Source: Paulownia fortunei
Lineage: Eukaryota; Streptophyta; Magnoliopsida; Lamiales; Paulowniaceae
Assembly: GCA_019321725.1 (NCBI GenBank)
Contig: CM033110.1
Coordinates: forward strand, 22,313,210 to 22,377,209
Reading direction: 5' to 3'
DNA length: 64,000 nt
The position numbers were made by a program, and so were the translations under genes. Positions 23,663 to 32,293 of this stretch are shown here, in pieces. Numbering within the stretch: position 1 is the first letter of the stretch; every line of letters begins with the position of its first letter. Under the pieces are notes generated by a model, which saw only the letters and a program-made list of their open reading frames with translations, was not told where the DNA came from and did no database searches.

Positions 23663-26600
23663 CTAACACGATGGAGGTTGAAGTTGTTTTAGCCGTCTGA
23701 CCACCTCCTTCATTGTTGGCCTGGTGGAAAGAGAGTCAACTGTACATACCACAGCCAAGTGTAATACTTCAACCAAATCATCATTTGGGCCTGCATCCCA
23801 CAACCCAGCAGTAAAGAACTCCTTGGCACGGCCTTGCCGCAAGAGCATGCATGCCCAAGCTACGATGTTGAAACCATTTCCATAGGAAGAAAAGGAGGGA
23901 TCCAGTGCTTTCTTGTCAGAAATCAACTCAAGCAACACAACCCCATAGCTATAAACATCAGCCTTGTCAGGGACACGGCAAGTCATTGCATATTCTGGAG
24001 CAATATATCCAAAAGTCCCAGCCACACCAGTCGTGGCATGAGTTTCTGAAGTTCCAAGAAGCCTAGCTAGTCCAAAACCAGAGAGATATGCATTGTAGTC
24101 CTCGTCCAACAATATTTTGCTAGGCTTCAAATCGCGATGGAGAACACGCGGCACACACTGATCATGTAGATAGGCAAGTGCACGTGAAATGTCCAGGGCA
24201 ATCTTGTGCAGTATCCTCCAATCAACAGCTCTAGCGGACCTTTCCTGTATAAACTTTTCCAGGTTGCCACCCGGTAAATAGTTATATATAAGAAACATCT
24301 CTGTTTCACTGGCATGATACCCTATCAGAGTCACAAGGTTCCGATGGCGAAGTCTGCCCAGGGTTTTAATTTCTGCATGAAATTGTTGAACACCTTGGAA
24401 ACGTCCTCCTGCAAACTGTTTTATGGCCACTAGGACACCTGGAGCAATCTCTGCCTTGTATGTTGCCCCAAAACCGCCATAGTCTATGCAGTTGCTTTCA
24501 TTAAAACACCCCGTAGCACACATCACATTCTCAAATGTTAGTGGAACCCCAATGTCAGTAAAGAGAATCACTTCCTTCCTAGCAGTTGTGGCCAGACATG
24601 ATAATAGCAATTCATTTTTCTTGGACGATTTAACTCTGTTCCAAAATGCGTCCCATGGCCAAAGTCGTGATGGCTTATGCATTGTGGCTCCATCTTTTCT
24701 TCCAAATGGAAGCTCAGCATTAACCACTCTGCTATCAGGTTGTTCTTTCTGAGGAGGTATGAGATTCGGCCCATCTGTAGAGACCATTGTTGGCTGCCCT
24801 GTGTTAACTGATTGGTAATTTTCATCGTTACAAGGATGGATGTCACAAGAAACACTTGCTATCTCATTTAACACCAAAACTTTTTTGCTCTCCTGTTGCT
24901 CAACTGCAAACTCAAGTTGTAGCACAACTTGAGACATTGTTGGCCGATTCTTTGGTTCATCATGCAAGCATCTTTCAGCAACCCCCACAAATGTCTTCAG
25001 GCTATCTGGTGAAATTTCCTCTCTCAGGCTTGAAGCTACAATTTGATCAACTTCTCCCTTACTAATCTTATCTCGACCCCACTTGGGCAGAATCCGCTCA
25101 TCCTCTGCAACCCCTGAATCCACTGCTGGTCTCCCACATAATACTTCCAACAACACGACCCCAAAGGCGTATGTGTCACATTTCCTTGTTAGTTTACGCG
25201 TGCAGAAGTAATTTGGGTCTAAGTACCCAAATGTGCCCTTAACATTTGTGCTGACATGGCTCTGTAACTTGCTTCTGTCTTCAGGTTTGGCCAAGCCAAA
25301 ATCAGAAACCTTAGCTATGAAATTTTCATCCAGCAGGATGTTTGAAGCCTTTACATCACGATGTATGACTCCATGGCCCGTGTGAAGATAGTCTATTCCA
25401 CGACCAGCTCCAATGCAAATATTAAGGCGTTGCTTCCAGGTGAGAGAAGAACAGTTATTGCTTTCCCTTGGAAGTTTGTAGAGGTGGTCAGCCAGTGTTC
25501 CACCGGCCATATAGTCATAAACAAGAATCATCTCTCCATGCTCATTGCAGTAACCTATTAGAGAAACTACATTAACATGTCGGAGCTCAGAAAGTGTTTC
25601 AATCTCTGTCAAAAACTCGCGTGCCCCTTGCTTGGAGTTTGATTTTAACCTCTTAACAGCAACAGTCTTTTGCCCTTTATCAATTAGGCCTTTGTAAACT
25701 TTACCAAATCCACCCTTTCCAATTAAAAGTGCATCGCTGAAATTTCTAGTGGCTAATTGGATCTCAGCTAGTGAAAAACAGCGACAGAGTCGTTTAGCCC
25801 TGGCTGATGGCTTGTTTTCCTCCTCAGTACTGCTAGCTTCCCAAATTTCCCGCAACTTATGAACAATGATATTTACCAGAGAAATTATAGTTATTGCAAC
25901 AGTTGCAATTGCATTTCTATGGCCAAGAATCAAGAGTAAAGTTTGGATAGTTTGGGATGGTGAATCCTGAGCTGAAGGCAAGGGATTTGGATTGGCAAGA
26001 CTATTGTCAGGGTTGCTCAACTTAAATATTTCAAACCCTGCAATGAGTCCATGTCCATCTATGAGCTCATCATATGACTGCAGGGAAATCAAGATATCAC
26101 GTTTACCCTCCTTTTTGTGCCCTCTCATTATCACTATGTAGTCCCTATACCAGAGAATGTTATTTTCATTCCTTCCTTTCACTATATCCATATTAGTGTG
26201 AGCAATCATTTCATTAATGAAGACTTTAAACATCACATCACCAGTCCCTGCAATCTTGAGTCCCAGCTCTGAGAAATGAAGCCTGATCAAGTACCTGAAT
26301 CCCACATCCACCGGCAATTTCCACGTGTTATTTTTTATCTTGTTTGCCTTTCGCACTGCCCACATCGGAAACATGTCGTCAAAATCTCCAGTAGATGGAA
26401 CAGAATCCTGTTTAATATTTAGTCGTTGGATTATCTCAAGTGCAGTGCTGTTATCAACATAGACCAGGGAATTCTGACCAACCACTTGGAGTCCAATATC
26501 TCCACTGTGAAAGTAAGAAAGACTGACAGGCACTGAGATGATCTCAATGCCATTTATGAAAGCATATGTATCTAGTGATTGACTACTTTCAGGAGAGAAA

Positions 26601-27115
26601 ATTAGGTTGAATAGTTGATTTTCTTGTATGTTTAAACAGAATTCCTTGGCAAAAGAATTCACACCAAGAGCATCAGCATTAAGCGAAGCGCTGAAGTTAC
26701 TGAGCAAGGTAAAAGGACCGGCTTCAACAGTGAATAAGTCCTTGAACCCTTTAAAACCTTTGTATGGAGCCGGATTAAAGTGAAGGCGGAGAATTTTCTG
26801 ACCTGGGCTCACTTGAAATGCATAGGAGAATTGGGAACGTGAGGCTCGTGCCGTCTTGTGGGGAACTGGATCAGCAGAGATCAACTCACGGATGACAGTA
26901 GAGGTGGTTGATGAGCCCTTTATTTGCAGCAAGGAAGAAACTTTTGGTTGTACATCTCCCATCCATTCCCTGCCATTGCGTGCTGCAGAAGTGCCAATTG
27001 AGCCGCAATTAATAGAAATGTCACCTGTGAAGTGAGTTGGATTATTACTACTGGCTGTGAATGCGATGAGGAAGCAGAGAAATAGCAAAGCAATTGAAAC
27101 TGGATGCGGATTCAT
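23663..27115 (-). CDS. Malectin-like receptor with tandem kinase and pseudokinase
   Basis: A single-exon gene of 1150 aa. Signal peptide at about 1-22. Malectin-like ectodomain at about 28-380 ([37 protein letters not shown]). Transmembrane segment at about 390-420. Kinase 1, CrRLK1L-like, at about 455-725: GKGGFG, VAVK near 488, HRDVKASN near 583, DFG near 603, but YLDPNY where the family has YLDPEY. A linker runs to about 840 ([15 protein letters not shown]). Kinase 2 (about 842-1150) is RPK2-like, with about 22 differences from the local RPK2 gene in about 310 residues. It keeps VAIK and HRD but has DYGGFG for GSGGFG, K1000 where RPK2 has the catalytic-loop Asn, and G1013 where RPK2 has the DFG Asp. 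Kinase 2 is therefore a predicted pseudokinase. The parent family senses cell-wall cues and RALF peptides at the plasma membrane. The role of this fusion is unknown. Confidence 0.88.
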   Translation of the reverse strand: MNPHPVSIALLFLCFLIAFTASSNNPTHFTGDISINCGSIGTSAARNGREWMGDVQPKVSSLLQIKGSSTTSTVIRELISADPVPHKTARASRSQFSYAFQVSPGQKILRLHFNPAPYKGFKGFKDLFTVEAGPFTLLSNFSASLNADALGVNSFAKEFCLNIQENQLFNLIFSPESSQSLDTYAFINGIEIISVPVSLSYFHSGDIGLQVVGQNSLVYVDNSTALEIIQRLNIKQDSVPSTGDFDDMFPMWAVRKANKIKNNTWKLPVDVGFRYLIRLHFSELGLKIAGTGDVMFKVFINEMIAHTNMDIVKGRNENNILWYRDYIVIMRGHKKEGKRDILISLQSYDELIDGHGLIAGFEIFKLSNPDNSLANPNPLPSAQDSPSQTIQTLLLILGHRNAIATVAITIISLVNIIVHKLREIWEASSTEEENKPSARAKRLCRCFSLAEIQLATRNFSDALLIGKGGFGKVYKGLIDKGQKTVAVKRLKSNSKQGAREFLTEIETLSELRHVNVVSLIGYCNEHGEMILVYDYMAGGTLADHLYKLPRESNNCSSLTWKQRLNICIGAGRGIDYLHTGHGVIHRDVKASNILLDENFIAKVSDFGLAKPEDRSKLQSHVSTNVKGTFGYLDPNYFCTRKLTRKCDTYAFGVVLLEVLCGRPAVDSGVAEDERILPKWGRDKISKGEVDQIVASSLREEISPDSLKTFVGVAERCLHDEPKNRPTMSQVVLQLEFAVEQQESKKVLVLNEIASVSCDIHPCNDENYQSVNTGQPTMVSTDGPNLIPPQKEQPDSRVVNAELPFGRKDGATMHKPSRLWPWDAFWNRVKSSKKNELLLSCLATTARKEVILFTDIGVPLTFENVMCATGCFNESNCIDYGGFGATYKAEIAPGVLVAIKQFAGGRFQGVQQFHAEIKTLGRLRHRNLVTLIGYHASETEMFLIYNYLPGGNLEKFIQERSARAVDWRILHKIALDISRALAYLHDQCVPRVLHRDLKPSKILLDEDYNAYLSGFGLARLLGTSETHATTGVAGTFGYIAPEYAMTCRVPDKADVYSYGVVLLELISDKKALDPSFSSYGNGFNIVAWACMLLRQGRAKEFFTAGLWDAGPNDDLVEVLHLAVVCTVDSLSTRPTMKEVVRRLKQLQPPSC

Positions 27116-28430
27116 GGTTCGATTTGGGAAAGAATGATCAATGATCCGCGATGACTTTCATAGTCGACGCTTAATAAAAATAGAATTGAATAAAGTTGAC
27201 AGCCATTTTTTCATTTTTTATTCATGAATTATTTGATGATTCATTCTATATTATTGCTTGATCTTTCGTGTCCTATCAGTTTCAAAGGTTTTATACCTAA
27301 AAGCTGTCAACTGGACCGTTTCGGTCTGAATCGGCTCAGCCCGTGTACGCCGGCCTCACTGGTGGATTGGTTCAGCTTAAGCCCGGATTTGAAGTGATTT
27401 GGGCCACGAGCTGAAAAATATTTTTGGAATTAGACTCAACTCAGCCCATTCGTCCACTGTTTATTGACCGTTCGGGCCTGGTCCGAGCTTTTCAAATTGG
27501 GCTTATGGCCCTTTTTTTTAACAAAGAAAAAAATATACCTATCTTAAACGTGATTCTAAATTTGGATTTGCAAATTTTATTTGAATGTTTTGAATTATAT
27601 TTTAATATTTGAAATTTGATTTGAAATTTTTATTATATTATTTTAAGTATAGCATCCTAAGTTTTGGTTTTATTTGATGATTTAAGTAGTTTATTCTAAA
27701 TTTTTGTCCTTATTTCATAAATTATCTTAAGTTTTGCTAGATACAATTTTTTATTAGGTTATTCTAAGTGTATCAACAACATCCTAAGGTTAGGTATTTA
27801 TTTTTATTTGATATTTTTTAAAAAAAATTAATTTTATTTTGTTAGTGTAAATTTATTATTATAAATTTAAAATCTTTATCCTATAAGTTATCTTAAGTAT
27901 AGCTAGTATATAATATTTTAATTGATTATTGTAATTTATCATCCTAAGGTGTAGGATTGGATTTTTACTGGTTGATCTAAGTTTATTATTCTAAATTTAT
28001 ATTATTATCTTATGTTTAGCAATTACATAATTTATTGGTATTGATTTTTATAAATTTATTATCCTAAGATTTTATAGTTAATTGATTCAGTTAATATATA
28101 ATTCCTTCATCCAAAATTCAACCAAACTTTAGTTGGTTCAATGGTTTGAGAAGCATCTTACTTGCAATAGGTCACAAATTCAAAACCGCACAAATTACAA
28201 TTATGCATTTTATGAAAAGAATAAAAGGAATATACGACATAATTATAAAAATTATATATATTATATTTAATTAAATGGCTTGTGACGGACCTAAATTGAG
28301 CTGAATTTGGACCGATTTTGAAGCGGGCCTGGCCAAATCCAGGTCATTCGACAACTCTCATACTCATTGGTCTGATGTTTAGTTTAGTGGTAACCAAAAT
28401 TGCGTAGAATAAAACCATTGTATAAATTTG
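27116..28430. other. Upstream region of copy B, mostly an old transposon
   Basis: The first 180 bp before the ATG are unique-looking leader and proximal promoter, conserved with copy A. Beyond that lies the hAT-like element annotated separately. I see no gene. Confidence 0.55.
27300..28359. mobile_element. Probable hAT-like non-autonomous element
   Basis: The left end reads AAGCTGTCAACTGGACC. The reverse complement of the right end reads AGAGTTGTCGAATGACC: similar, imperfect terminal inverted repeats of the GTTGTCAA type seen in plant hAT elements. Flanks TATACCTA and CATACTCA could be a decayed 8-bp target duplication. The ends are richer in GGCC; the centre is AT-rich with degenerate internal repeats and no coding sequence. 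A shortened copy lies at the same relative place in unit A, so insertion predates the tandem duplication. Confidence 0.45.
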
Positions 28431-28801
28431 GTGTTTAGCATTTAAAAGTCAGGTCCAATTTTTTTCTCTTTTTTGTTTTTTTTTTTTTTCTCTCCCCCTA
28501 CCAAACGCATCCTTGTCTCGCTAAAAATAAATAAAATAAAAATGGGTGGCCCACATACACCCGACAAGTCCCTCTTGCGTGCCAAACCGCATGACGTAAT
28601 AATTTGCTGTCTGTCCAAATGGTTCGTTACTCTACACGTCGCCTTCAGCAAGTTGCGTGCTGCTTGGCTGCTCACCTCCACCAAAAATCGACACGTGTAT
28701 CCCTCAACGAACACGTCCACGTAAAAGTGCAACTTTATACGCTTGAAGGGTCGTCTCCAGATTTCCTCACCTTGATATTTTCTTTTCCTTTTATGGGCTT
28801 G

Positions 28802-29169
28802 CCCTTTGCCAATTTTTTTTTTTTTTTTTTTTATAACCCAGATTCCTAGCTTGCGCCAGTCTAATTCTGTACCTCCTAAACACATGTCCCTAGCACCTAG
28901 AAGGGGGTAAATCGCGGGATATATCTCAACCAACACCCAAGTTTCCAACAAGAACTGTACACTTCTGCGCACAAGGAGCCCAACCCACAGTGATCGCTCG
29001 AAACACCTCAGTCGCAGGGTCCCACTGACAGTTCAGTGATTGCTTCATACTGAAATGAATCCGCAGGTTCCCACCAGGATTCGAACCCCCACCCTGCCGC
29101 TGGAAGCAAGTTCAAGTCAATTGTTCCGCCAGTTGAGCTGTGCCCCGGGGGACACCCTTTGCCAATTTT
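28802..29169 (-). mobile_element. tRNA-derived SINE with 15-bp target-site duplication
   Basis: An insertion flanked by identical CCCTTTGCCAATTTT repeats (28802-28816 and 29155-29169). Read on the minus strand it begins with a tRNA-like head: an A-box-like CAGCTCAACTGGC (about 29128-29141) and a perfect B box GGTTCGAATCC (29077-29087), spaced as in RNA polymerase III promoters. It ends in a poly(A) tract (T run at about 28817-28832 on the plus strand). Body length is about 338 bp. This is the standard signature of a LINE-mobilised plant SINE. It interrupts otherwise continuous sequence, so the empty site can be inferred. Confidence 0.9.
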
Positions 29170-31830
29170 ACTCGTACCAATAACTCTTAATTCTCAGAGT
29201 TTATGGAGACTTTAAGATTTTGGATCTAAATTTTATTTATTGATATATATTTTCTAATGCATAAATATATTATAAATAGTTATTAAAAAATAAATTATGC
29301 TGAAAATATCATAAAATAAATATAATTTTAAATTTAAATTTATATATTCAATATAAAAACATAACTAATTTAAATATATTTGTATTTTTATACAAAAAAT
29401 TAATAAAAATATTTTTCAACCCTAATAACATTGAAAATATGAAAATAAAATTAAAAATTAAACCAAACCGAGCTATTGGCTACCGGCCATCGAGATCAAA
29501 TCAGAGCTCAAACTTAGATAGATTGTGCGGTATCTTTAAACGATAAAATTTTACGATAGAACAAGAGTAAAAGAAAGAGAAAAAGAATTCTTTCAAATCG
29601 AATATAATAGATAAGTATTGGGGTCAGGACGACTAATGCTCTAAATGAGGAGGACATCCTTTTCTTCTTATTAGCAGTTATGAGTTGGGATCGGTCTCAA
29701 GACCAATTTGGTAGAAAGTGAAGAGTTAGGCGTATTTTTTTCAACAAACATACTCCAAGCAAGTGGGTTGTGTTAAGAAACATACGACTGGAAAGTATCA
29801 TCTCTGTAAATTTTTCAACAAACATACTCCAAGAGTTAGGCGTATCATCTCTTTTTTTTTTTTTTTTTTTTTTGGGGAGGGGGGGGGGGGGGGGGGGGAA
29901 TTGACATCACCAATTGCCCTATGTGCATTAAACTAGGGTCGCTACTTGTGCAACTTGCATGAATTATTTTTTCTTTGGGTTGAAAACTAATTTTCAGGAC
30001 AATGTCCTTTTTTTTTTTTTTATTTCTTTTTCAATCCTTGGTGGGTCAATGGATGTGATGATAATATTGTCAAATCCACCCACTTGTTCTCTTTTCTTTT
30101 CATAAAACATAAAAGTATAGACCATTTTAGTACAATCTGAATCCCAATCAACATATACTAATGAATTCTTGAAATGTCAGTACTAATTTTCCTTTTGTTC
30201 TTCCTCTGACCAATTCTTGTGGTACTACAATTCTGTACGAGTCCCGTATTAGCCAAACACCCAATGGAGAGAGATATCATTGTCACTCCGCATACTATAT
30301 ACTATACAAATAATTAAAGAAATTAATTTTTGAGGTAAATACAAATACAGAAATAGGATCAAATTCAGGGAAGTATAAAACTGTGAATTGGGTATGATAA
30401 ATACTTGAGTGAGTCACAATACCATTTGTATCCTTTGTAATCCAATGACAAACGGGAACAATATACATGTTCATTATACACGAATCATTTCAAATTAACG
30501 ATTTACTCTCGTCCTCCACTTTAATTTAAAGATTTTTAATTTATTATTTTGATTTGCGAAAATGTCGATTGTTGGGTAAAAATAGTTGAACTTAAACTTA
30601 TTGGCATGGTTAAAACAAGTCAAGATTAAATTGAAAAAATAAAAACAAAATGCAGAAAATAGATAACCTTTTTTGAATATATAAGGTTCGTAATTAATTT
30701 CAAGAAGGCATAGAAATATTCTTTTCAAGAATATAATTTTCTTGAATATAAAAAAACTTGTACTATAATCTAGCTATTGTTTTTATTAAGACATCAACAT
30801 CCAATTCTAACCACGACCATCATGAACCAGCAGCAACTTCTTTCAACACTTCAAGTTGGGCGATGACAACATTACAGAAGAACCCCTAAGCAATTGAAGA
30901 AAACCACAACATTGCCACTCTATACGTGTCGTTTTATAGGCCAGCATAAGACTGCTTTTCTGGATTCAACATTATATTTAGGTAATAATTTTATTGTAAT
31001 AGTTAATATATATATATATATAATGGATATAATAATTGAAAAATATATAAAGACGAAATAATTTTTTTTTTTATATTTTGGAAGATGTTTTGGAGAATAA
31101 AAATATTATTTTTCTAAAATAGAAAATGAAATTAAACATAGCATTAAATGTGGTTTCATTTGTGGGGGAGGGAAAATATTAAATCAAAATAAAATAAAAT
31201 CAAACCTTACTTTTTCTAAAGATTGAGATTTTGCGGCACTCAACCCAAATAAAAAGGAGTGTTGTTGCCCCAAAACAATGTCTTTCTTACGCTTAGGATA
31301 CTTTAAGGTTCGTGCTCTTGTCTTTTGTTGAGTAATTATTTTTTGAGCTTTTGTACAATGGCGTGGTTAATAAATAGTATTTCTTCTGTCCTAAAAAAAT
31401 ATTTCTTAATATTAAAATTTTTAATTAAATAATGACGTGCAGATTATATTTAAAAAATTTAAACTGGAGCGTAATTGACTCTAACCAAGTGAGAGTAAAA
31501 TAATTAATGGGCTTTGGTAGTTATATTGAGCCACTGCACAGTGATATGGTTACTGTAATAGTAAAAGATGGTTGATTCTGACAACGTCATTAATAATTAA
31601 TTATGTGACAAAACTAAATAATTTGTAGATATATGTTTTTCTGACTACGAAAGAGTTTATGCCAGCATATATGAGGGTCATGATTATTATAACTATTCAA
31701 TTAAAACACAATTCATATTTTAAATAATAAAAAATTTACTATATATATATATATATATATGCATAGGCAGTAGCGTGTCGAAAAAAGAGAGACGCTTGTT
31801 TGCAAGTGTATCCTCGTAAACTGCCGGTCC
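29170..31830. other. AT-rich intergenic region upstream of Ninja
   Basis: No gene recognised. Notable items are a T22 run directly followed by a G-rich run (29852-29898), a short local direct duplication near 29722-29846, and TA microsatellites near 31008 and 31740. The right part must contain the distal promoter of the Ninja-family gene. Confidence 0.5.
29852..29898. repeat. T22 followed by G-run (GGGGA plus G20)
   Basis: Twenty-two T residues run straight into GGGGA and then 20 G. The G tract could form a G-quadruplex. Such lengths are also error-prone in assemblies. Confidence 0.85.
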
Positions 31831-31834
31831 CAAC

Positions 31835-31873
31835 CACGTGGGCGAGCCCGAATTCTCCTTCTTCCACCACGTG
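31835..31873 (+). promoter_or_regulatory. Paired G-box/ABRE motifs upstream of Ninja gene
   Basis: Two CACGTG cores, one in CCACGTGGGC (31835-31840) and one in CCACGTGTC (31868-31873), lie about 430 bp before the Ninja ATG and 27 bp apart. ACGTGG/T pairs act as ABA-response elements bound by ABI5-type bZIPs, and AFP-class Ninja proteins bind and restrain ABI5. A feedback loop is a reasonable inference. Confidence 0.55.
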
Positions 31874-32293
31874 TCACTTTCCCGACCCTTTTACGTTACA
31901 CTTTCAAGACCTTTTTTGTCTTTTTCATCCTCGCTCATGAATTAAAATCCTTCGCCCTTTTCATCAATTTGTTCTGCATTTGTTTTTTCTTTTTGCCCTT
32001 TAACAGCTCTCTCTCATGGCTTCCTCTATGCCGCTGGCCGTTTCTCTTTTGCAGAAAATCCCAGAACTTCACAATTCCTTTCTCTTTGATTGATAGAATC
32101 CACACCATTGATTTTTCTTGAGGAAAAAGAAGTCTTTCAAGTGTTGAAATTGAGCAAAATTTTTATTTTTTTGCTTCTTTGTCCGATTTTTCCCGGGAAA
32201 AAGAGAACCCACTTGAATTTTGCTTCAAAGAGTAAGCTTTTGCATATTGGCCTCACCAAAATTTGATCTTTTTTCGTTTTTGCTACATTATTG

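Larger units (their letters stand above)
21610..24585. repeat. Segmental duplicate of the Ninja-RPK2 junction
   Basis: This block matches about 34958-38125. In order it holds the last few dozen bases of the Ninja intron, the entire Ninja last exon (347 bp in both places), its 3' flank, the shared intergenic sequence, the RPK2 3' flank and the RPK2 kinase-encoding half. Homology to RPK2 stops at the codons for TARKEV, where the sequence switches to the malectin receptor kinase linker. The source copy carries an extra microsatellite-bearing stretch (about 35500-35650). This block is the raw material of the chimera. Confidence 0.85.
22760..28790 (-). repeat. Tandem duplication unit B (chimeric receptor locus)
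   Basis: This is the partner of unit A (13923-20570). It holds the intact chimera plus the shared upstream region with the hAT-like element and the conserved block near 28430-28780 (gggtggcccacatacacccg, GCATGACGTAATAAT). The SINE at 28817-29154 inserted just past its right end. Confidence 0.8.

Noticed and set aside
28442..28972. 176-codon minus-strand open frame rich in Lys
   Set aside because: It runs through poly-T tracts and part of the SINE; the lysine runs are translated poly(A).
29077..29141. tRNA gene, because of A and B boxes
   Set aside because: There is no foldable anticodon arm or acceptor pairing. The boxes sit inside an insertion with poly(A) and target duplications, so it is a SINE head.
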